A stretch of 64,000 bases of DNA from Thalassospira xiamenensis M-5 = DSM 17429 (GCF_000300235.2 NZ_CP004388.1:911501-975500); one strand, 5' to 3'; positions 27,889 to 37,047 are shown, counted from the first letter of the stretch. Notes: a model not told the origin generated them from the sequence alone. Numbers and translations are program-made.

Positions 27889-30800
27889 TTATGACCTATG
27901 GTCGGCAGATTGTGGCGTGCCGCCCTTGCCAAATTTATCCGCCATCCGTGCCTTTAGCTTCCGCCAGCCGATCCCCGCCTTGTGGCGCATCATCAGTGCG
28001 CAGGGGGTAAAGACCAGTGTCAGCACGGTGGCAAAGGCCAGACCAAACGCGATGGATGTCGAAAGTTGCACCCACCACTGGGTCGAAGGGGCACCAATCG
28101 ACATGGAACGTTCGGCAAAGTCGATATTGATCTGTAACACCATCGGTACCAGACCAAGGATCGTGGTAACTGTGGTCAACATCACAGGTCGCAAACGCTG
28201 TGCCCCGGTTTGCAGAATCGCGGTTTCGATACTGTCCGCACTGTGTTTGAGCCGGTCGAAAGTATCGATCAGAACGATATTGTTGTTCACCACGATCCCG
28301 GCCAGTGCCACAACCCCGATCCCGTTCATAACGATGGAAAACGCTTGTCCCGTGATCATCAGCCCCAGGAAAACACCCGCCGTTGACATGATGATTGCCA
28401 CCATGATCAGAAGCGAACTTGAGATGCTGTTGAACTGGGTGACCAGAATGACAAACATGATGAACAGCGCAACCGAGAAGGCATTTTTCAGGAAGTCTGC
28501 CGACTTTTGCTGCTCTTCATCCTGCCCCTTGAATTCGACCGAAACGCGCGGATCGATATCAAGGTTTTTCATCCATGCCTTGACCTCCTGCACCTTGGTG
28601 TCGACCAGGATGCCTTCGGCAACGTCGGCCTTGACGGTCAGGGCGCGGCGGCTGTCAACGCGTGACAATGTCCCGGTTTTGGGTTTTGCGGTGCGTTTGA
28701 CGAAGTTGGCCAGCGGCACCAGCCCCTTGTCGGTCACGATCTGAAGGCTTTGCAGTTCTTCAAGGGACCTGTGTTCGGCCGGGTAACGACCGACAATGTC
28801 GATTTCCTCGGTCGAATCATCCGGGCGATAGGTTGAAAAATTGATCCCGTTGGTCACCAGCTTGATCACATTGCCGATCTGGTTGATGTCCGCCCCGAAT
28901 TTCAAGGCCTGCGCACGGTCAACCGTGTATTCCCAGTCAATTCCCGGAGGCGATTTGCCGTCTTCGAAATTGTAAAGACCGCCCATCTCCTGCAATCCGG
29001 TCATGATTTTGGTCGCGGTTTCATCAAGTGCATCGGGATAAAGCGACCGCAGCTGAATCTGGATATCCTTGCCTTGCGGGGGGCCTGCTTCGGCGGCACG
29101 AATTTCGATCTGCAAGCCAGCCAGATCGGCGGTTTCTTCAAGGATGCGATGTTCGATCTCGGTCGCCTTCGGGCGTTTCTGCCAGTCGGCATATTCAAGC
29201 TGGATGACACCGATCACGTCTTCGGGGGTGTCGTTGCCGCCGCTGCTTGCACTGCGGCCGGAACGGGCATAGACGGTATCGAACCAGTGTTCGCCTTCAT
29301 GCTTGGCGTCAAGGCCAAGAATGCGATCCTCAACTTCCTTTAACAACGCATCCTGTTCGTAATAGGACATATTGCCGCGTGCGCGGACCTGAACGGCGGC
29401 GACTTCGGGCTCGACCGCCGGGAAGAACTCCACCCCGCGACCAAATATACCAAATGCCGCCCAAACCCCGATCAGGATGACAAATGCCATCGGTACAACC
29501 AGCCAGTGGAACCGCAACGAGCCTTTAAGCAGACGGACATAAAAACCTGTTCCGCCCTTAAGATCGCGCAAACGATCCATCCGGCCCGCGGCAACCGCGT
29601 CCAATGCCTCGCTTGAGGCAGAGCCGGGCTTGCCAAACCATGCGCCAACCGTGGGCACAAAGATCAGCGCCATTACAAGCGACGCGGACAGGGTAAACAG
29701 AACCGTGATCGGCAGGAATTTCATGAATTCGCCGACGATATCGGGCCAGAATGCCAGTGGCAGGAAGGCGGCAAGGGTTGTTGCCGTCGATGCAATGATC
29801 GGCATCGCCATGCGTTTGGCTGCTAGCGGATAGGCCTGCTTGCGCGGCAATCCATCAAGCATCTTGCGATCGGCATATTCGGTAACCACGATCGCGCCAT
29901 CCACCAGCATCCCGACCGCCAGGATCAGACTGAACAGAACCACGATATTGACCGTCATGCCCAGTGCCCAAAGCACAAGGATTGCTGTCAGGAAGGAACC
30001 CGGAATGGCAAGGCCCACCAGAAGCCCCGACCGCCAGCCCAGCGACCAGATCACCACCACCATGACTAGCAGGATCGCAAGGATAACACTGTTCTGAAGG
30101 TCGGTCAGCATGGTGCGGATATCTGATGATTTATCCTGCGAATAGCTGACCGTGATATTGGGTGGGAAGGATTGAGCCGCTTCGGCGGTGACCGACTTTA
30201 TGTGGTCAATCACATCAATGATGTTTTCGCCAACACGTTTGGAAACCTCGATCGCGATGGCCGATTGGCCGTTCAGACGGGCAAAGCTTTCGGCATCCTT
30301 GAAGGTCCGGCGGACTTCGCCGATATCGCGGAAATGGATCACCGAATCCCCGTCAACGATAAGCGGCATGTCAAGGATGTCATTGACTGTTTCAAACAGG
30401 CCGGGAACCTTGATGTTGAAGCGGCCCGATCCGGTATCGATGGCCCCCGCGGCCACCAGCGCGTTCGAATTGCGCACCAGCGATACGATATCAACTCCGT
30501 TCAGGCGATAGCTTTCCACTTTCATCGGATCGATGACAAACTCGACCAGTTCTTCGCGGTTGCCGGCAAGATTGGCTTCGAGAACCGCGGGTATACCTTC
30601 GATATTGTCTTTCAGGTCGCGTGCCAGACGCAGCAAGGTCCGTTCAGGCACATCACCGGCAAGGGTGACAACCAGAACCGGGAATAGCGACAGGTTGACC
30701 TCGTGAACTTCGGGATCGTCGGTATCGGTGGGCAATTCTGACTTGGCAATGTCGACGCGTTCGCGCACATCGGCAAGGGCGTCGTCGATATCAACATCGG

Positions 30801-31089
30801 AATAGAATTCAAGCGTGACCGAGGCGCCGTCCTGATAGGATTGTGACGTCATTTCCTTCACACCTTCGATGGTGCGAAGTTCCTGTTCCATCGGACGTAG
30901 CAAAAGCCGTTCGGCATCTTCGGGCGAAATGCCGTCATGATGCATCGACACATAAAGGACCGGGATCTGCACATCCGGGTCGGCTTCCTTGGGGATCGCG
31001 TTGTAACCCACCCAACCGGCTGCCAACAGCAGGATCAGGGTCAGGATAACGGTGCGCGAACGGTCAAGCGCAATATCAATGAGGGACAT
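27889..31089 (-). CDS. RND-family efflux transporter permease
   Basis: A 1066-residue inner-membrane proton-driven exporter of the HAE/AcrB type. There are twelve predicted helices with two large periplasmic loops. The helix-4 proton-relay region reads VGMLVDGAIVVTEYADR (about residue 395), and helix 10-11 carries GVVALAGIVVNNNIVLIDT. It follows the adaptor gene by 29 bases. Export of hydrophobic toxicants or drugs is the usual role. Control is probably by the PadR regulator encoded first in the locus. Confidence 0.93.
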   Translation of the reverse strand: MSLIDIALDRSRTVILTLILLLAAGWVGYNAIPKEADPDVQIPVLYVSMHHDGISPEDAERLLLRPMEQELRTIEGVKEMTSQSYQDGASVTLEFYSDVDIDDALADVRERVDIAKSELPTDTDDPEVHEVNLSLFPVLVVTLAGDVPERTLLRLARDLKDNIEGIPAVLEANLAGNREELVEFVIDPMKVESYRLNGVDIVSLVRNSNALVAAGAIDTGSGRFNIKVPGLFETVNDILDMPLIVDGDSVIHFRDIGEVRRTFKDAESFARLNGQSAIAIEVSKRVGENIIDVIDHIKSVTAEAAQSFPPNITVSYSQDKSSDIRTMLTDLQNSVILAILLVMVVVIWSLGWRSGLLVGLAIPGSFLTAILVLWALGMTVNIVVLFSLILAVGMLVDGAIVVTEYADRKMLDGLPRKQAYPLAAKRMAMPIIASTATTLAAFLPLAFWPDIVGEFMKFLPITVLFTLSASLVMALIFVPTVGAWFGKPGSASSEALDAVAAGRMDRLRDLKGGTGFYVRLLKGSLRFHWLVVPMAFVILIGVWAAFGIFGRGVEFFPAVEPEVAAVQVRARGNMSYYEQDALLKEVEDRILGLDAKHEGEHWFDTVYARSGRSASSGGNDTPEDVIGVIQLEYADWQKRPKATEIEHRILEETADLAGLQIEIRAAEAGPPQGKDIQIQLRSLYPDALDETATKIMTGLQEMGGLYNFEDGKSPPGIDWEYTVDRAQALKFGADINQIGNVIKLVTNGINFSTYRPDDSTEEIDIVGRYPAEHRSLEELQSLQIVTDKGLVPLANFVKRTAKPKTGTLSRVDSRRALTVKADVAEGILVDTKVQEVKAWMKNLDIDPRVSVEFKGQDEEQQKSADFLKNAFSVALFIMFVILVTQFNSISSSLLIMVAIIMSTAGVFLGLMITGQAFSIVMNGIGVVALAGIVVNNNIVLIDTFDRLKHSADSIETAILQTGAQRLRPVMLTTVTTILGLVPMVLQINIDFAERSMSIGAPSTQWWVQLSTSIAFGLAFATVLTLVFTPCALMMRHKAGIGWRKLKARMADKFGKGGTPQSADHRS

Positions 31090-31118
31090 GTTTCTGTCTC
31101 CGGTTCCTCATGCCACGC

Positions 31119-32312
31119 TTAACGCGCGACCGTTTCCTTGGGGGCGGGGGCCATGTTTTGCAAACCTTCGGGGGTATCGCCGGTTTCAATCCGGCTGACT
31201 TCGACCGTTGCGCCTTCCTTGACCCAGTCATGGCCGACCACGATCAGGTCGATCTTTTCCGGAAGGCCGCCAATCCAGATGCCATCTCGGTTTCCTCCCT
31301 GAAGTTCGATCGGGTAAAACGCAACCTTGTTGTCATCGACAATGACGCGCACGCCGACCTGACCTTCGTCATTCAGCGTCAGGACCGACGGGGCAACGCG
31401 ATGCGCCATTTTGGTGCCGATTGGAATTTGCAATTCGGATGTCATGCCATCGGGGATGCCAAGGTCGGTATTATCTATTTCGACTTCGACCCGATAGGTA
31501 CGTGTCGAATTGTCCGATGCCTGCGACACATAGCGCACGACACCATCGGCCTCGCGCCCATCAAACAGGGTGATATGCGCCAACTGGCCTGTCTGAACGC
31601 TGCCGATCGAATGTTCGGGGACATGGGCAACCACCAGCATCGGGTCGGCCTGGATCAGGGTCGCGACCGGATCGTTTACCGACAGAAGATCACCGATTTC
31701 AGCCGGGCGGTTTTCCACCACGCCGTCAAACGGGGCGCGAATTTCGGTATGGTTCAGTTCGATCTGTGCCAGTTTCAGGTCCGCCCGCGCTTCTTCCAGC
31801 AGGGCCTTGGTTTCTGCGACACCGGTTTTCGAACGGTAATTCTTTTCGGCAAGGCTTTTGGCCGCACTGTTTTCAAGTTCGCGCTGGGCTACAAGGGCAC
31901 GCGCCTTTTCCACGCGCGCGGCACGGTCTTTAACCGCCAGCTTGACCAGAAGATCACCCTTTTTCACGCGCTGGCCCTTGATTGCGCCGATTTCTTCGAC
32001 CATGGCATCGATCTGGGCACGGATTTCAACGGAAACCACGGCTTCGGTGCGTCCGGAAATACGCAGGACATCGACATGTTCGACGGCTTCGCTGGTTCTG
32101 ACACGGACCGATGCATGTGGGGCATGCCCGGCCGAAGGTGACGTGGTCGGCACAGGCGCATCGCCATTTTTCGCGACTTGCGCACCGTCTGCGTTCTCGA
32201 CCACTGACGTCGGCCCTGTTTCGGCGGAATCGTCCCCGCTTAGTAATCCGGACCCAACCCAAAGTACCGCCCCGACGGCAAGTACGATGGCGATAAGGCG
32301 TGAAGCATTCAT
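31119..32312 (-). CDS. RND efflux periplasmic adaptor protein
   Basis: A 397-residue membrane fusion protein. It has an N-terminal hydrophobic anchor (about residues 5-25), an Ala/Thr-rich linker, a lipoyl half-motif IDAMVEEIGAIKGQRVKKGD, a helical hairpin (about 145-205), the second lipoyl half APFDGVVENRPAEIGDLLS and a beta-barrel. The C-terminal Pro-rich tail is unremarkable. It forms the pump with the downstream RND permease; the outer-membrane channel is not in this operon. Confidence 0.9.
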   Translation of the reverse strand: MNASRLIAIVLAVGAVLWVGSGLLSGDDSAETGPTSVVENADGAQVAKNGDAPVPTTSPSAGHAPHASVRVRTSEAVEHVDVLRISGRTEAVVSVEIRAQIDAMVEEIGAIKGQRVKKGDLLVKLAVKDRAARVEKARALVAQRELENSAAKSLAEKNYRSKTGVAETKALLEEARADLKLAQIELNHTEIRAPFDGVVENRPAEIGDLLSVNDPVATLIQADPMLVVAHVPEHSIGSVQTGQLAHITLFDGREADGVVRYVSQASDNSTRTYRVEVEIDNTDLGIPDGMTSELQIPIGTKMAHRVAPSVLTLNDEGQVGVRVIVDDNKVAFYPIELQGGNRDGIWIGGLPEKIDLIVVGHDWVKEGATVEVSRIETGDTPEGLQNMAPAPKETVAR

Positions 32313-32431
32313 GGTTCTATTCCCTCAGATATGCCCAAACGGAATGCGTATGGCACTTGATAAAGTGGCGCTTTGTGGTGAACCTTGCGGTTCTTGTTAT
32401 TCTTGGTTCTGTTGTTATTGTTGTCGGCGGA

Positions 32432-33034
32432 TCAGGCTTTCCTGTCTTTGCGGGTTCGCAATTCCTCGATCAAACCTGATTTGTTTTCGCGGATGAATTT
32501 CAGTGTCGCCTCGCACATTGCCTGCCCAAGTCCGGCGACGAAACGGCAACCCGGGGTCGGCTGTCCGTCTTCATCGCGGCCATGGGTAAGCGGACATTTA
32601 TCCTTTTGCGGATTGTCCGGATCGATATCGAATTTCATCATTTCGTGGCGGGCGGCGAATTCATCGATCAATGCCTCGGTCAGCTCGATGGGCAGTTCCT
32701 CGGCAAAGGTCAGCATGAACAGAATATCGGACCGGTAACGATCCTCGCCCGGGCGGGTTTGCAACAATGTGCGCAGAAACGTTCGGCGGCCTTCGCTGGT
32801 CAGTTGGTAAACCTTTTTGTCGGGGCGATTTTCCTGTTCGCGTTCGACAAAGGTCACCATCCCGTCCTGGGTCAGCTTGGTCAGCGCCGGATAGATCGAA
32901 CCCAGAGACGCGATCTGGAAATGGCTGAAAGTGCCATCTTCAAACATTTTGCGTATCTCGTATCCGGTTGCTTCACCACCCATCAGGGCGCCAAGGCACA
33001 ATGTGCGTACATCCATATTCTGTTCGGTATCCAT
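32432..33034 (-). CDS. PadR-family transcriptional regulator
   Basis: A 200-residue regulator with the PadR winged helix (about residues 8-85: LCLGALMGGEATGYEIRKMF, then LGSIYPALTKLTQDGMV) and a C-terminal helical dimerisation domain. It lies upstream of, and on the same strand as, the RND pump, with an AT-rich nested palindrome 60-100 bases before its start. It most likely represses itself and the pump until a ligand binds. The Cys/His-containing C-terminal stretch (KCPLTHGRDEDGQPTPGCRF) is unusual and could bind a metal. Confidence 0.88.
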   Translation of the reverse strand: MDTEQNMDVRTLCLGALMGGEATGYEIRKMFEDGTFSHFQIASLGSIYPALTKLTQDGMVTFVEREQENRPDKKVYQLTSEGRRTFLRTLLQTRPGEDRYRSDILFMLTFAEELPIELTEALIDEFAARHEMMKFDIDPDNPQKDKCPLTHGRDEDGQPTPGCRFVAGLGQAMCEATLKFIRENKSGLIEELRTRKDRKA

Positions 33035-33400
33035 CCTGTTATGCGTCTCGATCCGATCATCGTTCCGGCGGGGGAAGATGTAGGAACAACTATATCATTT
33101 CGATATATATCGATTCTTAGTATATCGGACTGATATAGTCAATTTATTGCACGTTTCGGTTTAATGACGACTGATACGGGTGGTTTGTTACAAAATCGGG
33201 CGAGTGTTTTGATTTGGCTGGGGTTAACCGCGCTTATCGTTGAAACAAACTGGCTTAATTTGTCCGGCCGGGCGTCCGGTTGTGCATCGTCGGACGCCGA
33301 TTGTGTTTGTTCGTGCATATTGAAACGATATAGGACGACATTTCCTCACCCCGGTAAGGGGACAATGCCGGGCACCGATCAAACGGGATAAAGCGCGTTT
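33035..33400. other. divergent regulatory region between PadR and AraC genes
   Basis: No gene is seen. It holds the palindromes described separately and presumably the promoters of both genes. Confidence 0.5.
33090..33138. promoter_or_regulatory. nested palindromes upstream of the padR-RND operon
   Basis: Outer arms CTATATCA (33090-33097) and TGATATAG (33131-33138) enclose the perfect palindrome CGATATATATCG (33101-33112) and a TATATCG copy (33121-33127). This very AT-rich patch in GC-rich DNA is the best candidate for the PadR operator. Confidence 0.6.
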
Positions 33401-34696
33401 ATGAACGATATATATGACTATCTTGATCTGTTTGTGGCTGTCGCTGGCATCGCGCAGGCAGCATTCCTTTGTCTGCTGTTGCGGTCCGAAGGTGCGCGTG
33501 CGCTTCGTGCCAATCGCTGGATGATGCTTTTCCTTGCCGCTGTGGCGTTCAACCTGTTCGAAGATGTCGCAGAGGTTTTCTTTTCGCAGCAAGGCTATCA
33601 GGTTGTCGAAATGATATTTATTCCGGCCAATTTCCTGATTGCCCCTGCTGTTTATCTTTACTTCCGCGAAGTTTCGGGCGTGCCGTCACGCCAGCCTTGG
33701 GTGCATTTTGTGTTGGCTGGGGTGGTCCTGAATCTCATGGCATGGTCGATCACCAATGGCATGCCCATTTCCGATGATTTTCAACATAGTTTTACTGTTC
33801 CTGCCGCCATCAGCAGTTTCTGCTGGTTTGCGATTTTCGCGCAGGCGGGAACTTATGTTTTGCTGATCTGGAAGGTGGCGCATCGGTATTTCCGTCAGGC
33901 ACAGGAACAGCTCGGCGTGGATCGCAACGCGATGCGCCGCTGGATGGGTGTCATTCTTGGTGGTGTCAGCCTGATCTTCCTGACGGCCCTGATCGGTAAG
34001 ATTGCCGCATTTTTCTTTGTTGAAGACCTGGCGATGTCGGGAACCGGGGTAGCATTTGTGCTGCTGCTGTTCGCTCTCAGTTATGAAATCGCGACCCAGC
34101 CGGTTTTGTTTGTCATGCCCGATTGGCCGGGTGAAGGCGAGGTGGATGAAGAGGACCTGACCCAGCCAGTACAAGGTTCGGCAAACAGTGCTGTTGTTTC
34201 GGTGGCTCCTGCTGCGTCTTCTGCAAGGGGGGGCGACGCGGAGCCGATCTCGCGGCCGCTGCTTGACGGTGACGGTGTGGCATCCGCGCTCAGGCGGCTT
34301 GACGATATCCGTAAACGCGGTGATTTGCTGCTGGATCCTTTGGTTTCGCTGCCAAAACTCGCCCGTGCGGTGGGGCTTTCGCCCAATCAGTTATCCTATG
34401 TTTTAAACCATCATGTCGGGCAGAATTTCTTTGATTATGTCAATGGGGCCAGGATTGAGGAAGCGCGTGCGGTGCTGATTGCCGAGCCGGAGCGGACCAT
34501 CCTTGATGTGGCGCTCAGTGTTGGTTTCAATTCGAAATCGACCTTTAATCTGGCGTTCAAGAAACTGACCGGGGATACGCCAAGTGCGGTGCGGGCAAAT
34601 GCGCGAGCAGCGGCAGAAAACAGGCCGTCCGGACTGACACCTGCTGGGCCGGCAGGGCCGGATGAGCAGGGCCGGACGCCGGACGTCGCACAATAG
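33401..34696 (+). CDS. membrane-anchored AraC-family transcriptional regulator
   Basis: A 431-residue protein. About seven hydrophobic helices fill residues 8-230, a hydrophilic linker follows, and the C-terminus (about 295-400) is an AraC-type double HTH with SLPKLARAVGLSPNQLSYVL and the conserved TILDVALSVGFNSKSTFNLA ... FKKLTGDTP. The gene therefore encodes a one-component sensor that reads the membrane or envelope and binds DNA directly. The target is not evident. The Pro/Ala/Gly-rich tail is disordered. Confidence 0.9.
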   Translation: MNDIYDYLDLFVAVAGIAQAAFLCLLLRSEGARALRANRWMMLFLAAVAFNLFEDVAEVFFSQQGYQVVEMIFIPANFLIAPAVYLYFREVSGVPSRQPWVHFVLAGVVLNLMAWSITNGMPISDDFQHSFTVPAAISSFCWFAIFAQAGTYVLLIWKVAHRYFRQAQEQLGVDRNAMRRWMGVILGGVSLIFLTALIGKIAAFFFVEDLAMSGTGVAFVLLLFALSYEIATQPVLFVMPDWPGEGEVDEEDLTQPVQGSANSAVVSVAPAASSARGGDAEPISRPLLDGDGVASALRRLDDIRKRGDLLLDPLVSLPKLARAVGLSPNQLSYVLNHHVGQNFFDYVNGARIEEARAVLIAEPERTILDVALSVGFNSKSTFNLAFKKLTGDTPSAVRANARAAAENRPSGLTPAGPAGPDEQGRTPDVAQ

Positions 34697-34702
34697 GGCA
34701 GG

Positions 34703-34735
34703 GTCGGCAGGATTTCACAACAGGAACCTGCCGAC
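34703..34735 (+). terminator. hairpin after the AraC-type gene
   Basis: Stem GTCGGCAGG/CCTGCCGAC seven bases after the stop, without a T-run; possibly a 3'-end stabiliser or Rho-assisted terminator. Confidence 0.4.
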
Positions 34736-34767
34736 ATGATCCGCCCCAGAAACCATCAAAGCAACCA

Positions 34768-34884
34768 TCAAAGAAACCTTTTCAAGCCCAGCACGAAGAC
34801 CAGCCATAATACCAGTACCAAACCCAGCGATAGTAATAATGGCCGAAGCACGGTTGCCCGAAAGGGCATCGTCACAAACGTCAT
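34768..34884 (-). CDS. candidate 38-residue membrane peptide
   Basis: A short frame whose product begins MTFVTMPFRATVLRP and continues as one Leu/Val-rich helix ending in LKRFL, with mostly G/C third positions in its first half. No clear ribosome site is visible, and another minus-strand frame (34715-34921) overlaps it, so only one, or neither, is real. It lies just downstream of the 31-residue membrane peptide and could be a companion. Confidence 0.25.
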   Translation of the reverse strand: MTFVTMPFRATVLRPLLLSLGLVLVLWLVFVLGLKRFL

Positions 34885-34983
34885 CGATGGCCATGATGAT
34901 GGCCTTCGGAATGTGCAGCATATCCGCAAGCGGACCTTTCGGATCGGCGGCCTTATGATGCTTTTTCTGGTGATGACCGGACC

Positions 34984-35079
34984 CTAGCCCAGAATGGTCC
35001 AGAACAGGAATACCGTCACGGTCAGAAATGAAAGCGACCCGACGGCCATTTTCATAAACTCGATCATCTTGAAGGACAT
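34984..35079 (-). CDS. 31-residue single-helix membrane peptide
   Basis: A short gene with a textbook ribosome site (AAAGGAG, seven bases before ATG). The product begins MSFKMIEFMKMAVGSLSF and ends in a hydrophobic VTVFLFWTILG, a likely single membrane helix. Third codon positions are strongly G/C, as in real genes here. It follows a ~100-residue protein on the same strand, in a run of small genes from 36045 to here. The function is unknown; such peptides often modulate membrane complexes. Confidence 0.6.
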   Translation of the reverse strand: MSFKMIEFMKMAVGSLSFLTVTVFLFWTILG

Positions 35080-35129
35080 TGATGGCTCCTTTTTTTGCGG
35101 GCGCGCGGGATCAGGCGATATCAAAGGGG

Positions 35130-35354
35130 CTATCGTGGATTGGTCGGGGTGAAACGTGCCTGATAAAGCTCGTTCCCCAAATCATCAAACAGGGCAAAGG
35201 CATCTGGTTTTTGCGGCATGCCCGCCCCTTTCAAAAGGTCTTCGGCCTGCGCAATCGCGGCCTCGATATCGGGGGTGACGCAGTCAATCCGGTTTAACCG
35301 TGCACGGGCGTCAGAGCCGTCATGCACGCGGAAAAACTCGATCCTGATCTGCAT
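35130..35354 (-). CDS. small hypothetical protein
   Basis: A 74-residue soluble protein starting MQIRIEFFRVHDGSDARARL. The frame is open 32 codons further upstream, but that part overlaps the preceding gene and is Pro-rich. Acidic helical content (DIEAAIAQAEDLLKGAG) and FALFDDLGNELYQAR suggest a small folded domain; I do not recognise it. It overlaps or abuts the 139-residue gene upstream. Confidence 0.5.
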   Translation of the reverse strand: MQIRIEFFRVHDGSDARARLNRIDCVTPDIEAAIAQAEDLLKGAGMPQKPDAFALFDDLGNELYQARFTPTNPR

Positions 35355-35358
35355 GATT

Positions 35359-35778
35359 TCATGGCGTCCTGTGATCGGGTTGGGAGGGACGGAAGGCAGG
35401 GCCGGGACCGGTGGTCGCATGGCCGGGGGGATCGTCTTCCCCTGCGTCATCTTCGTCGCCGTGGTCGTCCTCTTTGCCAGTTGTGCCGATCATCCGGGCG
35501 CGTTCTTCCTCGCGCAGGGGATCGGCATCCAGGACCAGGGCGCTATCAAGAATGACGGGATCAAGAACCAGCACGCGTTCAAAGGTCGTTTTGCCATCGC
35601 GTGACCAGACATGCAGGTTGCTCTGAACTTTTTTATAGCTGCGCGTCGCGGCCATCAGATCAAGTTCTTCAAGGGTTTCGACCTCGTAAGTGCCGGCCTG
35701 AAACAGCTCGTCATACCCTTCCAGCCGGAACGGATGGAAAAAGGTGACGGTCCGATGCGTGTTGCGGGTGATGGTCAT
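35359..35778 (-). CDS. hypothetical protein with acidic tail
   Basis: A 139-residue protein. The start at ATG 35778 (MTITRNTHRTVTFFHPF) is favoured by GGAG seven bases upstream. The first ~90 residues look folded (YDELFQAGTYEVETLEELD, later TTFERVLVLDPVILDSALVL); the rest is acidic and Pro-rich (KEDDHGDEDDAGEDDPPG). It resembles short phage-like or plasmid-like hypothetical proteins, but no family is recognised. Confidence 0.6.
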   Translation of the reverse strand: MTITRNTHRTVTFFHPFRLEGYDELFQAGTYEVETLEELDLMAATRSYKKVQSNLHVWSRDGKTTFERVLVLDPVILDSALVLDADPLREEERARMIGTTGKEDDHGDEDDAGEDDPPGHATTGPGPAFRPSQPDHRTP

Positions 35779-35856
35779 GATCAAGCTCCTTGCGCCTTCG
35801 ACACAGGAACCAAAACCGACGGAGGGGGCAATCCCCCCGCCTGTTTGTGAAACCGG

Positions 35857-36045
35857 TTATTGCGGTGGCGCGGATGGCGCGGGGTTAGCGACCGGATTTT
35901 CTGCCTGTTTGACGGTTGGCGGACCTTCAAGCGGCGAATGTTCCGGCAGGGCCACCGGCGTATCGACCGGGCGGCCTTCCAGCGGTTCTGCGGGCTTTTG
36001 CTTCCCGGACTTCACATGGTTCAGTGAAAAGCTGCGAAAAGACAT
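35857..36045 (-). CDS. small Pro-rich hypothetical protein
   Basis: A 62-residue protein beginning MSFRSFSLNHVKSGKQKPAE, with AGGA six bases before the ATG. Most of it is disordered and rich in Pro, Glu and Ala. It is the first gene of the small-protein cluster running down to 34984. Function unknown. Confidence 0.5.
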   Translation of the reverse strand: MSFRSFSLNHVKSGKQKPAEPLEGRPVDTPVALPEHSPLEGPPTVKQAENPVANPAPSAPPQ

Positions 36046-36227
36046 TTTGTCCTGCTTTCTGTTCAGGAGGGCAAAATAGACCTCCCTATTAGAAATGGTC
36101 AGAATGGCGCGCAAAAGCAAATCGCGGGCGGCCGCAACGCCTCGGAAAACCGGCTAATTATCTGATATTGCTTGTCGTCTGCAGGATGATTTATTTTCAA
36201 TTTATGGTTTATTTTTCATAAATATAT

Positions 36228-36253
36228 GCCCGCATAGCGAATGTGGCGCGGGC
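36228..36253 (-). terminator. possible terminator of the que operon
   Basis: Stem GCCCGC/GCGGGC with a 14-base loop, followed on the minus strand by ATATATTTAT; located just after queE. Confidence 0.4.
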
Positions 36254-36279
36254 TTTGCCGTGCAAGGGGCAGCGGAGAA

Positions 36280-37047
36280 TCACACCCCGCGCAGGTTGCC
36301 CCAGACATGGACGTGCCATTGCGGCAGGACGCGGATGTTAAACCAGCCGCGTTCTGACACCTGATCAACCAGCCAGCGGTAGCGTTCCGTAAGGCCGTCT
36401 ATATCAACGCCGTTAAGGCCGTCCGGGTGCGGTTCGGCGGGGGTGATGTTGACCGGTTGCAGGCAGACCGGGATATCGGGATGGCGTTTGCGGACATGGT
36501 CGGCAAACATCAGATCGGCATCGTCGCGGATCGGGAATTTAAGCGTAATCGCCGGGCCGTCAAGCACGCCATTGGCTTGCGCCGCGGTGATGCAGGCGGC
36601 AAGGGCATCGGGGTCGAAATCGGTGCTGCTGCTTGGCGGTTTAGGGCTGAGTGTCAGGTAATCAAGATCGGCAAACCAGTCACGCGCGATGCTGCCCTGT
36701 GTTTCGATGGCAAAGGTAAAACCATTGCGTTTGCCAAGCGCGATCAGGCCGCCTAGGGGCTGGATCGCCGGGTTACCGCCCGAAAGGGTGACAAGGATCG
36801 GCTTGCCACCCGAAAGGGTGCGAACCCGATCCATGACCTCGGCCGCCGTATTCGGTTTCCAGTCGGCGCGAAAGGCCGGATCGACGGCGTAAAGCGTGTC
36901 ACACCATGAACAGCGAAAATCACATCCTCCGGTGCGGACAAACACCGTCGGCATGCCGATCAGCGCACCTTCGCCCTGTACGGTCGGCCCGAAAATTTCC
37001 GATATGCGGATTTTATCAGGTGCCAGAGCCAGTTCCGTCCCGCTCAT
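36280..37047 (-). CDS. queE: 7-carboxy-7-deazaguanine synthase
   Basis: A 255-residue radical SAM enzyme that turns carboxytetrahydropterin into 7-carboxy-7-deazaguanine in queuosine synthesis. The Fe-S motif is CxxxCxxC (GGCDFRCSWCDTL, about residues 43-55), the shortened form used by this family's C-x3-C-x2-C type. The GxLGxP-like VTLSGGNPAIQPLGGL follows; the usual GGEP is here GGNP. The start at 37047 gives an ATGA overlap with queD. It is the third gene of queC-queD-queE. Confidence 0.93.
   Translation of the reverse strand: MSGTELALAPDKIRISEIFGPTVQGEGALIGMPTVFVRTGGCDFRCSWCDTLYAVDPAFRADWKPNTAAEVMDRVRTLSGGKPILVTLSGGNPAIQPLGGLIALGKRNGFTFAIETQGSIARDWFADLDYLTLSPKPPSSSTDFDPDALAACITAAQANGVLDGPAITLKFPIRDDADLMFADHVRKRHPDIPVCLQPVNITPAEPHPDGLNGVDIDGLTERYRWLVDQVSERGWFNIRVLPQWHVHVWGNLRGV

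Noticed and set aside
27725..28744. 339-codon plus-strand frame overlapping the RND gene end
   Set aside because: It runs through the RND terminator and is antisense to a certain gene.
34736..34987. 83-codon plus-strand frame after the AraC-type gene
   Set aside because: The composition is Asn/Ser/Arg-rich with no ribosome site; it is antisense to the candidate small peptides.
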